Source of the DNA: Prinia subflava
Taxonomy: Eukaryota > Chordata > Aves > Passeriformes > Cisticolidae
Reading direction: 5' to 3'
Length of the DNA: 64,000 nucleotides
NCBI RefSeq assembly: GCF_021018805.1
Contig: NC_086257.1
Span: 17,480,693-17,544,692, forward strand
Position 1 is the stretch's first letter; every line of letters begins with the position of its first letter. Below, piece after piece: positions 1-13,500 of the stretch. The translations under genes were made by a program, and so were the position numbers. Below the pieces are notes generated by a model that was given only the letters and a program-made list of their open reading frames with translations, was not told the origin of the DNA and did no database searches.

Positions 1-3000
1 GTTTTTGATCAGCCCATGATGCTCACATTCACATCTTCCTTTCTCTGAGACACTGAGGAGGAGGTCACCTGGGCACTGGTGTGTCTGTTCAGAGAGCCTC
101 GTGTTTATTGCTCTTGACAGCCTGGACTCCCTGTCTGCTGTGCATCCCAGGCTGTGTAAATTAAGCAAGGAAAGCTCTAAGTGGAGTTACTTTGTTGTCA
201 TAAAAGTCATCCGTACTTTATGTCTAACATGCAAAATTTCAACTCCTTAAGCAGGAATGTCTATATAAATTCTTTCAAACTGCACTAACTTGGAAAGACC
301 CACTTCCCCTGTTGCAAATGTGTTATTAATATATCGCCTCCATGCTATTAAATTAAAATGTCCCCCTCATGTTTCCGATCTTACTTCCAGATTTTTAGCC
401 ATGTGGCTGGAAGGCAGCAGAGAGTTGAATTAAATGGGTGATTTAGGGACATGTAGCAGTAAAAAAAACCCCATAGGACTTAATCATCTGCCTCACTAAA
501 AATAAATAACTTTAATTTTTTTAAGACCCTCTTGCTTGTCAGAATTATGTAAATCTCACTGGGACATTGATTGAGTTTGTCATGCCCCTGAAGGAGTGCT
601 CCAAGGTGAGAAGGGATATCAGCTTGCCATCCTCCCACCTGCCATTCCCTAGCCCTGCCTGGAATAGTGTGGACCCTCCTGTCCCCCATGCCAATGAGCC
701 TCCACATGGAAACACATGCACTGTTTTCAAAACAGTAGCCCAGCATAAGCAGGGGACAATTTTATGTTCTCAGACTGCCACAGCATAAGAATGAATGTGC
801 AGTATTTTCTACAAAACTCAGTGGAAAAAGCACTTACCTACAGTGCCAAGAGTGAACTTTGTTTCTCACATCAAAAATATGTCATTGCAGCTGAGCATGT
901 GGGAATCCAGAGAGCACAGCAGGCTTCCCTAACACTTGCTACTAAATTTCAGGATTTAACTCAGCAAGGGAAGAAAACATGTGGAGTTATCATGTGGAGT
1001 TCTCCATCACAGAGACTAACAGCGTCATAGAACATGACAGCACCCAGACAAATTGTGCACTTACATCTTTAAAGATTCCTGTAAGTAAAAGGAATTAATG
1101 TGGCATGTTTCAATTTGCATTTTTAAACTGGAGCCATGTGTTTGTGGATACCCTGGTAATGCCAAAACAGTCGCTGGCTCTCCCAGGGAGTGGAGTTGAA
1201 ATTCCCTTGCTGTTCACGGAGACGAGGAGAGGTCAGTGTGACTGCAGGGCGTTTGTTTACTCAGTGTGAAATACCTTGGTTCTGCTTCTGATCCACTGTT
1301 TGCTCCTGTGGCTGAGCCCTGCAGTCTCTTCCCAGGTATCCTGCTCTGTTTGTTCTAGGTTCTGGCGTGAAGCAATGATCAGGGGAACACCCACAGAAGC
1401 TGGAAGAACAAACCATAGCCAAAACCCCCCGAATCCTTCCGCAGCCGCTAATCTCTGATTTCACAGTTGCCACCTATCCATCTCCAACACAACTTTCCCA
1501 CACCCATCAAATTGCACAGGAATGATACCGAGAGAACCATGACATCCCTGCAGGGCTGAAGCAAAAATATCCCACTGTTTAGAGTTGCATGGCAACATAA
1601 ATAACTTTGACCTCGATAAAAGGGTAAAAAAGTATAACAAATTTAAGAAGGGTGGGTCTCCCATACCAGGGTAAGTCAATCAGGGGCTTGAAAACCCTCA
1701 ACTCATAAAACTGCTCTTGTTACTGATTGCAACATCAAAACACAAAGCAGGGAAAATGCGGAAATGGGGAGGAAAATTTAAATCAATCAAAAACTTCACT
1801 AAGACAAAACATCTTATATAATCTTCCCACTGGGAAGAGAAGGAGAATAGATTTTCCTGTAACAAATGCTAGTTTTGTCAGTTGATGTACTTCTGGAAGG
1901 CACTCAAGTATTTCAGTATAGACAATAGAAGAGCAAAATAGAACAAGAGAGAACAGAACAGAAATAGACTTGGTTGGCTTTGTCTGGGAGAGCTGGTCAA
2001 AAATTAAAATTTCCATTTCAGCAAAAATTTCAAAATTCTTGACAACTTTTTATGCTCTTTTAAATGAAAAAAATGAAAGCAGTACAGTTTTTTATAAGAA
2101 ACTCTAACCAGTGAAAAATGTCTCTGAAATAATAAATACTAAATCTGGAAGACCAAATTTCAACCCTCTCAAATCTTCTTACATTTCTGATAATTCCAGG
2201 AAATAGTCTTATCTAAGGTTTTACTGACTGGCATCTGGTTTGCCTGACTCTTGGATTCCTCTGATGGTTTGAATACATCCTTCTACCCACTGATACCAAA
2301 CATTTTTACAAAATTCATTGAGTTACTTCAGATCACAGAATTAAAAAGGAACATAGTTGTTAAAAGAAAATAAAGATTAACAGATTGAGATCAACAAAGT
2401 TGACTTAAAAGAAATCTCTAGCTGGACACTCAGGACTAGAGGCTCTGAAATTGGATGCCATGTCTGCACACTTTTATATCTTACAGCAAGAAATTGCTCA
2501 ACTGCAAATAACACAGCAAACTAGGGCACATGGTCAGCCTTCCTTCTCTTAAAGACTTTCATATTTAATAAAAACAAATTATTTGCATATAATATTCTAC
2601 TATTATACTCTTGTAAAACTGTTCTGACTTCACAGTTTTTCTTCGGCCTGAAATTCCTGTTATAGGGACAATGGGGGACTTGGACTCAGGTGATTCTGAG
2701 CCAATTTACATCTGCTGAAGATTTGCCCATGTAGTGGAAAGGGGCCAATAAGACTATGCAAATCAATTAGTCTAATTTGTCTTGAGGTTTTTCTCAGACC
2801 TCTATGGGTTTTCACACACTTTATTTTTAAATGGTGATTATACTGTCATTTAAGGGAGCAATATGCTGCCTTGACAAGACTGGTGACTTTAACTTTCTGA
2901 CATTTTCCCTGCAGACATTTTCTTGCCTTCGCGTGCAGGTTTCTGAGTAGGTGATGGCTATATAGAAGACAGCCCTGATGTTCCAATATCTTGTGAACTC

Positions 3001-3610
3001 GATGATCCAAAAGTAATGTACTTAATCAAGTGTAAAGCAAAAGGTGATTAAGTTTTGCAGTACTGTACAATGCCTGACTGCTCAGAAATGCATCTTTTGA
3101 TGTGGTGCAGAGAATTGGACCAGTTCTGTCTGCTTTACCAAAAAATGACATTTTAGTAATCTGAAAAGAGAGCCTCAGAAATCCCCACAAGTGTTTAACT
3201 TTGATGCGAAGCTTTAAAAAGATGATATTTATCTGTTTGCTTGGTTAATTTGCTTGAATTTTAAGCTCAGGAAGGTGTCAATTTGACATCAAGGGAAGTG
3301 GTTCTTTGCTTTTTTTCTAAAAGAGGTTGAGCAGGGGCACAACTTTCCAATCATCACTAGTTGTTCCAAGCATCCAACCAAAAAAAAGAGAGAAAGCAAA
3401 AAAGAAAACCATCAACTCACCTTTCCATTGTGGTTTATATGAATTATTAAGAACTGAGATTCAGTGGAGCCTCAATTTTTGAGCATAGAATCAATACTAT
3501 ATTTTATATAACAAGGGCAGTAAACCCAGCTTGTTCTGCTTCCATTGCAGCGAAGCCTTGTCAAGTCTCTCAGGCAACCTAATTCACCAGGGCCAAAGTC
3601 TCACCCCACT
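1..3610. other. Intergenic DNA upstream of AHSG, no gene seen
   Basis: I see no convincing exon here. The open frames are short (under 90 codons), lack recognisable domains and do not join through plausible splice sites. The sequence is mostly AT-rich and unique-looking. In mammals the neighbour on this side of AHSG is DNAJB11 or CRYGS, but I could not recognise an exon of either. Confidence 0.6.
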
Positions 3611-3614
3611 GGTG

Positions 3615-4600
3615 GGAAAGGTGGATTGAAAACTGGCTGAGAGCTGAGCCTGGAGGTGCTGATCATGGCACAAAGTCCAGATGGAGGCCAGTGAGCAGTG
3701 GTGCACCACAGGGGGAAATACTGGGGTCCAGTCCTGTTAACTTCTTCATCAGTGATCTGGATGATGAGCAAAACTGGGAGAGGTGACTGATATGTCACAG
3801 GGTTATGCTGTCCTTGAGAGGGACCATGACAGGCTGCAGAAATGGGCTGACAGAAGCCTCATGGAGTTCAGTGAGAGCTCTGAACTCCTGCCCCTGGGGG
3901 AGCACATGTAGGAAAATATGCTGGCCCCACACAGCTGGAAAGCAGCTTGGCAGAAAAGGACCTGGGGGTCCTGGCAGGCACTGAGCTGAGCCAGTTATGT
4001 CCCTTTGCTGCACAGAGAGTTAACAGTACCCTGAGATGCACTGGGCAAAGCACACCAGCAGCTTTAGGGAGGTGATCCTGCCCCTGCTTCAGCACTGGTG
4101 AGGCCACACCTGGCTTCTGTGCCCAGTTCTGGGCTCCTCAGTACAGAAGGGATAGCATGGCAAAAGGCCACAAAGGTAACTAAATACTGGAGCATCTCCT
4201 GTGAGGACAGGCTGAGAGAGCTGGGACTAGCTAGCACAGAGAAGAGAAGGCTTGGAAGGGCTTAGTGGATATAAATACCAGAAGGGAAGGTGCAAAGGGG
4301 TGGAGCAAGGCTCTTTTCAGTGGTATCCTGAAGGTCTGGATAGGGGACCAGGACCAGGGGCAATGAGCACAAGGTTCTGTCTGAACATCAGGAAACACAC
4401 CTTTACTGTGAGGGCGACCAAGCACGGGCACAGGTTGCCCAGAGAGGTTGAGGAGTTTCCTTTCCTGGAGATAATCAAAAGCCACCTGGACATGGCTGTT
4501 TCAAGGTGGGCCTCCCTACTTGTGCAGTGGGGTTCGACCCGGTGACCCCCAGCTGTCCTTTCCACAGTCAGCTGTTCTGTGATACTGTGATGCTGTGAAA
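3615..4600 (+). mobile_element. CR1 LINE fragment, 5'-truncated, reverse-transcriptase 3' part to 3' end
   Basis: The stretch follows the avian CR1 consensus as I remember it. It opens with GGTGGATTGAAAACTGGCTG, passes through the RT-coding landmark near 3720-3775 (ACTGGGGTCCAGTCCTGTTA, then a GATCTGGATGATG segment), and reaches the 3' landmarks GTGAGGACAGGCTGAGAGAG (about 4200) and CAGGTTGCCCAGAGAGGTTG (about 4430). It ends in a TTCTGTGATACTGTGATGCT tail typical of CR1 3' ends. The reading frame is broken by stops and deletions, so this is a dead copy. Like most CR1 copies it lacks the 5' part. Confidence 0.9.
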
Positions 4601-7160
4601 GTCTTCTTCACTTCAGTGGGGTTGAGATGTCACCTTCTGTGCAGGAGCCCATGGGATTCAGCTCCCTTCCTTGTGCTGTAAGAACTATTTGCAGCCACTA
4701 CTGCAAATACAGGACAATGTGTTACTGTCTCAGGCATGAAAGAGAGAGAATAGATCTGCCCTGAGTTGAGTGAGAAGTTATTTCTGCAATTATTGACTCT
4801 TGTGTGAGGGTGCTGTAAAAAGGCCACTCATGATGGGCCACAGGCCACAGGGAACTGACACCAGCAATCACACTTTCAGAGGGAATAATTAGGCAGATAT
4901 GTGTGAGTCTGCACCCAAAAGGTGAAAGGGTCCTTTGTCATATTACCTGTACCCAAACTACCTGACTGTATTTTGAACTCCTTTCCCAAACATAGAAACC
5001 AAACACAAATTTCCTCACACATATCACAAGTCACCCAAAACCTGCTAAGTGCAAACATTCCACATGGCACTGAGCATTAATAAACATGTGGGCACATTTC
5101 TGATCCTCATTTCTGATGCCCACAAAGAAAGTTCACACAGTCACCAAGAGGTGAAGGGCTTGAGTAAGCCTGTAGAGAAACCAAGGAGAGGTACAGCAGG
5201 CTTCAAAGTATTTCCTTTTTGTCCTGCTTGGTAAATGGAATATGGAATGTGAGTGACAATGAAGAGGGAAGAAAGAAGATGATAAATCCTGTTTGCTATT
5301 TGAGGTTTTAAGTTGTTCTTTGAAACTGGAACCTGAAGTTGACTGAACTGGGTTATATATTGTATTTAGGAATATGTAGAACTTGACTACAGAAATGTTA
5401 TACATCCTACAGTCTTTGCAATTATGAAGTAGAAAAGATGTAACCTAAGAGACTGAGTAATGACTACATGACATTTATAAATAATATTCTAAGTCCTTCA
5501 CTGGGACAATTGTATGTCACTCAGGTGAAAAACAACTTTCACCTGCACCTGGTGGAAGTTCATCTCAATGTTTCATACCAAAAAAGGAAAAGGAGAATTA
5601 AAAGATATACAGGTGAGAAACTGAACTGTGCGTTAACAGTAAAGAGTAAAATACTATCTTTCTAAATAAATTTGCTGTGATTCAAAAGATGTCCACAAGG
5701 AACACTTCAAATGTGTTTCTGGGACACCAAACCTTCATTCTTGAATTGTTCCAGGCCAAAGTCAGGAAAACAAATCGTCATCCACACAAAAGAACAAATG
5801 GCAAATAACACCTGCTTCAAGTCATGGAGAAGAAACAAATCATGCTCACATCAATTTTTTAATGTGACAGAGAGAAAAAGCCTTTCTTTTCCCCACAGTT
5901 CTCTTCAATTTGCAAATACTAGCATCCAAAACACACCTCATGCCACACAACTGAAACAAATAATCCAATCCTTTTAGTCTCTTCCCATTCTCCTTCTTTA
6001 TCCCGTAATCTGTCCAATTGAACCATTTCTACTCATAGTGTTTTCTGTATTCACAGATTCTAGAAGAGAGAGGCACAACTCAAGACTACTTCTTTCCCCA
6101 AAACTTTTACTCTCTCTCATAATATCATGTAAGCAGAGGAGAAATACTTATCACCTTAAGTATTCAAACTTCTAAGTATGCCAAAATCATTCTATTCATC
6201 TCAAATCTGCAGCTAGTTCCTCAACCCTAAAAATGACAACAGAGATTCAGATTTGTTAAAGCCAAAAGGGACCTTTACAGTTCTGCAGCCTGGTCACCGC
6301 CCTAACACCGATGGTGGAAACCTGCTCTGAAACCCCTGCAGGAAAATAATTTCTATTGGTTGAGCCAGACTGCCTAGCTAGAATTTATCTAGCCAAAGTC
6401 ATCTCACCTTAAATTAAAGATTGTAAATGCTGGACACATCATAGATGCTTTATTCTGCTATAGAGATTTTTTTTTTATCCTGTTACTCTTTTGTAAATAT
6501 GTACACTGTGAATGTAAATATAAGATTAGATCCAACATTTCTAAGCATTTAAGCAGCTAATTTTCCTCTATATTCTCCTTAAATCACTTTGTGTTCTTTA
6601 GGATCTTCTGCCAAATCCTCAAATCTGTACAACATATTCCAAAAACATTCCTACAAGATGCCTGCTTTGCAAAATAAAACTCCAAGAACTATTGGACATA
6701 TTCAGATTATTCAGAGAAAGAATGAGCTGATGCAAAGGATTTAGGAACTATGCCTCATTTCCTATTTCAAATAAATTCAGTAGCAAAATTGCTATTCAAT
6801 TACATTTGCTATTGAATGTGATCCTTAGAACTAGTTAAAATTCCATTTTTTAAATTATCATGCTACTGATCTCACAATTTAGATTGGTGTCTGGTGAGAT
6901 TTGGGCCCCAACAGAATGTGTCCTGTTTACAAGAAAGCTTAATTAGCACTAGCATCTCTACACATTTAACAGAAGGGATCACATTCCTTTTATATGGACA
7001 GTATTTGGTTGGTAGAAGTGTCTAAAAATTGTGTTACATTTTTGCTGACGCTTTCTTCTTAAGCTGCTTTAGCAGACTTCGCAATATCCTACCTGATAAA
7101 ATTTACTTTGGCCAAAATTAATCAGTCAGCTTGATGTCCTAACATTTACTTATCTCTTTT
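4601..7160. other. Intergenic DNA between the CR1 copy and the AHSG promoter
   Basis: No gene recognised. The sequence is AT-rich with scattered short open frames that have no domain or splice support. One stretch near 6240-6310 resembles an old CR1 3' end and is listed separately. Confidence 0.6.
6240..6310 (-). mobile_element. Possible ancient CR1 3'-end remnant, reverse orientation
   Basis: The segment AAAGCCAAAAGGGACC followed by a diverged CTGCAGCCTGGTCACC resembles the reverse complement of the 3' end of old sauropsid CR1 copies. The match is short and diverged, so this is a weak call. Confidence 0.35.
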
Positions 7161-7162
7161 GC

Positions 7163-7238
7163 TGTTTGCAATGCTTCTTGGAACTGGGACAAACATCAGG
7201 CGTGTGCTCATGTAAATCTGAGGTATGTACTATATAAA
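7163..7238 (+). promoter_or_regulatory. AHSG: AHSG core promoter: forkhead/C-EBP-like site and TATA box
   Basis: A TATATAAA box at 7231-7238 lies 91 bp before the start codon, which puts the expected transcription start near 7260-7270. At 7163-7172, TGTTTGCAAT combines a forkhead-like TGTTTGC with a C/EBP-like TTGCAAT core. Liver factors of these classes are known to drive plasma-protein genes. Site use here is inferred from sequence alone. Confidence 0.65.
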
Positions 7239-7328
7239 TGAGGCCCCAGTTCTCGCTACCTAGCTACCATCTGAGAGCTGTATTCTTAGATCTTTATTTC
7301 TGAAAGGGATCAGTTTTCCTCAGGTGCC

Positions 7329-7532
7329 ATGAAGGCACTAGTAGCTTTAATACTGCTTGTTCAGCTTCCAATTCACAAAGCTGTACCAGCAGCTCCCCCT
7401 GCTCCCTTGGGCTGTGATGACCCAGAATCTGAGGCAGCAGCTGAAGTTGCTGTGAATTATATTAATGGCCACAGTCATCATGGATACAAGTTTGCCTTGA
7501 ACAGAATCGAGGATATCCGCGTGGTACCCCAG
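7329..7532 (+). CDS. AHSG: AHSG exon 1: signal peptide and start of cystatin domain 1
   Basis: Encodes residues 1-68: signal peptide, then the N-terminal Cys (GCDDP) that in fetuins pairs with the C-terminal Cys. It ends in phase 0 at CAG before donor gtaagc. Translation past 7532 runs into intron. Confidence 0.96.
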
Positions 7533-10500
7533 GTAAGCGAGGAGCTTGCAGGCAGAACACTCTGTTCACCTGGGGATGCTTGGAAATCACCAGAGCAAGG
7601 CTCTGTATCCTCACATGGGGAAATCAGCAGGGCTCTGTTGATTTAAACGGGGCAAGGACACCCGGTAGCAGTGGAGAATCCAGGTCACTGGAATGTATCT
7701 CTCAAAGAGCAGAACAGAGGGAGAGAGAGAGAAATGTTCAGATGGTTTTCGTACAGTGCTAGAAAGGGCTTGGTTTACAAAGGCAGCACATTTGCAAGAG
7801 CAGATCATTCCAGGTGCTGATTCACAAGCCCAGTAGCTAATCTGGAGAAAAACTGAGGATAATCTTTGAGATGCAGGTAATTACTTATTGGATAAATACA
7901 TACCTATCAAAACTCCATGCTATTAGTGATTTTGTAGTAGGCATTTATTTTATGTAATGTCCCATTGAGCTGCCAAGGGATCTAAATGGAAATAGCAGTG
8001 GCTTATTTTCCCTAAGATCTATTTCCATCATTGTAGGCATCTAGAAGGGCCATAGAAATGGTCATGAATACAATGTATGTGCCAATTCAGAACCTTTGAT
8101 TCTCTTAAAACATGGAAAATAGTCCCAAACAATGACATGAGTGAAACTCTATGGCTGTTTTCTACTTGTTATGAGAGAGAAGATACCAAATGATACTTTT
8201 GGAAAAGACTACAACAGACATGAATGAGGTTACAAGCATGTCCAGAGTTATCCACACAAAAACACTGGTGACATTGCTTTGCTCATATTAATGCTTTTAC
8301 ACTAAAACAACTTTATTGGTTTGAATGGAATCACTCCTGACTTGAACATCAGAATCAATCTTGGACCTAGGGAACACAAGGAACTCTGTCTTATATTACA
8401 GATGCAAAGGAACTGGTGCAATTCAATGTAATTCCAATGGACTAAACAAGACAGGTCAATGCTCACTGGTGTTTCTTGGGTATCTGGTTATAGAAACATG
8501 AAGTTTTTTCATCAAAAAGAAAGCTGATGATTTTTTAAAACTACCCAACAACATAAAATTAATCTAACTTAAGAGAATTGGCTCACTACATACAAGCTTG
8601 ACTTTCCAAAATTTATGAGTCTGTTCCTTATTAGCTGGAATAAAATCAGTGTAATTATCTTGACTTACTCCAGATTTGGAGTCCTGTTTTTTTATGAGGT
8701 TAAAAGTAAGGGCCTTTTCAGTTACTCTGGTGTATACCTGGAGCTACCCATGATAGTCAGCAACAGAGACCCCAGTGCAGCCCCAGGGAAGAAATCTGGT
8801 GATGTTTTGTGAAGAAATTACATCTACTCCAATGGTTTATTTTTTTTTCTTTTAGGGGCCAAATAATGACCTCATATTTCTTGAACTTGACTTACTGGAG
8901 ACCAAGTGCCCTATTCTCAGCCCTACACCTCTTGCAAATTGCACAGTGAGGAGCTTTGCAGAACATGTGAGTACCTGAACACTACCAGCTGGGTCCAAAG
9001 GTGCATGTTGGATGTGTTGATGCCAGAGGCCAGGCTATCACCACATTCCCAAGCAAATGTCATATCCCTGTAACAGCCTATAACCACCCAGTCACTTGTA
9101 ACCTCCTTGTTGACTCCACTGCCCTCATGTCATGAAGGACTTCACTCCTGGATTTGTTTCATCTCCTGCTATCTGAAGAGGACAGCTCTCTGCTGAGAGA
9201 GACATCCTCTGTGTAACATCCCACACACAGTCCATGAATGCCATGAGGCCTTCTTTAGGGGCTCCAGGTTCAGTCCCTTTGCTCAGATGTCACTGCCTCA
9301 CTGCAAAGCACGGACAGGGCAGGGTGTGAATCTGTGCAAAAATACCCTTCCCTTGCCTATATGTGGGTTGTTACCTGGTGCAATTCCACCAAGCCATCTC
9401 TTCCTAGTTACAACTGCACATGAGCTATTCCCTTCAGAGAGGGCTCTGCCTTTGAAGTAATGCTCAGCTGGAGTTTACTGGCCTCAGATATTTTGTTCTT
9501 ATGCAAGTGTGACCCAGTCGTGGGATGCTTTCCCTGACCAAAGCAGTGGAAATGTTGTCTGAGCCTGCTGTTCCTACAATGGGGCCCAATTCACAGAGCT
9601 CACTAAATATGAATCATGATCCACGCCTGTATTCATCAGGGCTCAGATTCTATTTTCCATCGGGGGGGAGGTAACTCTAACTGTTCCCTCTTCCCAGTGA
9701 CTCCAGCTTTGCCTTTGACATCTCCTCCCTGCTGGATCAGGTTGCTCACACACGGCAGCACTCTCTGCTGTTACCATGGCCACTGCCCAGCTGAGATTAG
9801 TCAGAATGCTATCAAACAGCTCTGTGGAAGGTCTTAATTCAGAAGTATTCATATTCTTTGCTCTATATGAGAGATGAAGCTGTACTCGATGTCCACAATC
9901 TTGCTACCCTGGTACTTTTGATACTTTTGAGATCCCAGTTTGGATCCAGATTTTGTAGCTCTGCTCTGCCTTTTACAAAATCTCAGCCACCAGGACATGC
10001 CTAGCACTGCCTTTGCCATCAGACCGATGTTGCCAGGAATGGTCAGCCAGGATCTGTTCTTTTGAATTTAGTGGCCCTTTATGAGAAAATCCAATTTATC
10101 TGAACAATGTAACCCTTTGATTTTTGTCTCTCTCTAGGCAGTTGAGGGTGACTGTGATGTTAAACTGCAGAAGGTGGATGGGATATTATCTGTACTTGCT
10201 AGCAAATGCCACTCACATGAAGGTAAAGGCTTTGTTCTGTAGGTTTGAATCTAGAGGCTGGAGTATTTTTACAGCAGTGGTTCCATTTCAGTAGCTTCTC
10301 TGATTCTAAACTGCTGGGTATAAATATGGCATAAAGGACAACAGTTAATGGATTTTCTAAATCCAGCCCCCATTTCTGGTTTCATTCCCTTGCAAACCCA
10401 TTGTTTCTCTTTGCTCCTCTTTACTGTGACAATTAAGATACTGTAAGAGTAACTGGGGAGCAAGTCCCAGATTTGAGTCTTTTCAGTCAGCAGTTTAACA

Positions 10501-13500
10501 TTAAGAATTTGATCCTTTGTTGGTCTGAGCTTACATGTCCATGTTGGTCATCAGAGTCCCATTGGCAGATGCAGTTTCTTTTTCTAAATCCAGCATTTTC
10601 AATACTGCCATGGGAAAGCAGAATGTCTATTCTCCATGCTCAGTGTGAGATCTCTTTGCTCTGTACAAGATGTCTTCAGTACTACTGTCAAAATTGATAA
10701 CTGAAATAGCACACAAACACAACTCCAATAAGTTAAGATATCTTCATTTTTCTACGATTCCTTGTGTGAGCACCTTTTCACTCGTGTTACAGAGAGGTTT
10801 CTAGAAAGAAAATTTACTAAAAACTGAGTAAGAACATATAAAATGTGCTACTGAAGTCCACAGCCTTTTTCCTTGCAGAAAGATTTGAATGGCCAAGTGG
10901 TGTGACACACTGCCATCTATAGCCTGCACTGGAAAAATTCCTGCCACTTCAATTTGGGACAGACTTTGAAACATTGTTTTGTATTACTGATTATGTCTAT
11001 AATGCCTTTCTAAACAATTTACAATCTGAACAAAACACGATCTGTTGCTTCTGCAGACTCCAGTGAAGACATTCGCAAAGTCTGCCCTGACTGTCCAGTG
11101 CTGGTAAAAATGAACAACACAGAGGTGTTAGAGGCAGTGTCAGCGGCGCTCAATGACTACAACAGCAAATCCACTGACCCTTACCTCAGACTCCTCGAGA
11201 TCGGGAGAGCCAAAATACAGGTAATTTCTACAACTATGTCTAGCCTCTCATGCAAACATAATATTTCATCTACAGTGATTGTGCACTGCTACCTAGTTAT
11301 GTTTGCAAATAGACACAATTCGCTTGCTCTAATTCACCCTTCCTGATTTGCTTTTAATTTCCCAGCTATTATGTGACATTTTAGCCACAGGATTCCCTTT
11401 CACTCCAGTGGGAGATGAAGCCACAACATTTGCCTTTTATTTTTTCTCAGCAGCTCCGCAGTTTCCAAGTGCAAAGTCAGTTAAACAATTCTCCTGTTTT
11501 ATCAGTATCACCCAGGGCACATTATTATTACTGAGTTTGCTGTGGGTGCCACGAATTGCTCTGCAGAAGAAGCTAAAGCCAACGTGGGGGCTTGTCAGCT
11601 GCTGCCCGAGGATCAGTCTGTGAGTATGACAGCACATCAGCCCCAATCTCCCCAGCTCTGAGGTAGAAAAGCAGCGTCATGCTGGGATGTGCTTGCACTG
11701 CAGCAGGAATAGACCCCTGTGTACAAAAATACCCTTCCCCGTGGGGATCAAAGTGCAAGAGATGTGTACATCGTGATATGTTTTTCAATATATCATTCTT
11801 AAAGCTATATCACACCTTTCTCTTTTCTCTGAGGTATCTGCCTAATGGATTTGAATATATTTGAAAAAGGCTTGAGGACCAGAGACAGAATAATTTTTAT
11901 CAACAGAATATATATTATTGTTTATTCTTAAAATGAGCGACTGAGAAAATCAGGCTCTTTGTACTGGGCAGTACACAGTCATATTAAAAAAAAAAAAAAG
12001 CAGACTGTTTTCCCCTCCTAGAATTCCAGTGCACTCAGTTCTGATGTCTGTGCTCTTGAGAATTACACCGTATACTTTACCATGTTAAAATTCTTCTGTT
12101 TCTGATGAAACTGGAGTTCTAAGTTTAGGGGGTGGGAGCTCTTTACCTAGATTGTTATATATTCTTTCCCTCCCTCATATCCGCACATACAAAGGATCTT
12201 ACTATAAAAGAATACAGGATTTTCCCTTATTTGTTGCTTATGCATTTAAAGACCTTGTCTTTTGAGCCCAGCAGGCTAAAAAGCGAGCACTTTACTGCTC
12301 AGATAAAACATGAGAACAAGTGGCCATTTCTAAATGTGCTGAAATTTAAAATTCTAATGCAGTCTCCCTCTATTTTCTAACTATTTTTTCTTGACTTTGT
12401 TCTGCTTTGCCAGAATTTTGGTTTCTGCACGGCTGTGATGGTAAAAAGTCCCTCACAAGACCTTCAGGTGGACTGCCAGTTGTATGGCCATCAGGTACCA
12501 GCTCCAGATATTCCCTTGCTCTCCAGGGTATCCTAGCCTACTTGTACTGTTACAAGCCATCACCTTGAGTTTACTTCTTTCACTGTAAACTGCATTAGCC
12601 ACCTGTGATAACTTAACTTTGTATCCTAAAAGCCAAGGTAAGGTAGCTCCTGATTATCCTATGGATTTCTGTGTTGGGAATTGTCATGTCTGCCATCCAT
12701 GCTTGACACAATTTGCTCTCCTGACCATCTGGGATATTCAGATGTCTAGCAGGGCGAAGGGAACCAAACTCTGCTCAGCTAAAGGGATGGGACAGATAAA
12801 TGTAAAACAGAAATCAGCATTGTGAGGCTGGAGGCCTTGAGTCCTTAGACATGACTGAATTCAGTTACTTGGTCCTGCACTGCTGTAGCAAGGGGAGGGA
12901 AACATGAACTTGACCTGAGCACTCTCCAGGTATTTGAGCCTGCATTTGGTCTCAGAAGGACCAGACAGTGGTTGAATACTTCCTATGGACAGCAGCTCCT
13001 GGTAATTCAACAGTAATTAGCTGTCTATGAGGTATATGAAAGAGAAAAGGAGACAGCTGCTCTTGAATGTTTCACCAGCTGTGCAGGTGGCCCTGAAAGA
13101 TCATATAGCACAGAATTTGGTCCTAATGATTCACTGGCTATAATAAATGTGTTCCTGGGTTCCTGTGCATGTGTTCCAATGCAAATCAGACTTCTGTGAT
13201 AGTCAGGAACTAACTCTAGCTAGTTAGGAACAGGGTAGCTAGTGAGGTATCAATTGCCTGTATGTCACAAGCCCCAGATCACTGAAAACCAACATGACCT
13301 GTTTTTCTTTTCCAGCCCGGAGTTACCTACATTCATCCAGGTCAAGACACATCAGCAGGACTGCCACCCAGTGCTGTAGGCATCACAAACCATAATCTTG
13401 GGCTTGCCCACAATAACCCTGTTGCATCTGAATCCAGCTCTTCAGAAATTTTGCGCTCCATGCTCTCAGCAAAATCAGTAACAAAGAGAGCAGTTGCAGA

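Noticed and set aside
7329..7646. 105-codon open frame starting at the AHSG ATG
   Set aside because: Past 7532 it reads through a clear gtaagc donor into intron; only the first 68 codons are coding.
11449..11505. Upstream acceptors for AHSG exon 5 (for example tttttctcagcag)
   Set aside because: In the phase needed for the TEFAVGATNC core, a TAA lies between those acceptors and the core, so translation would stop.
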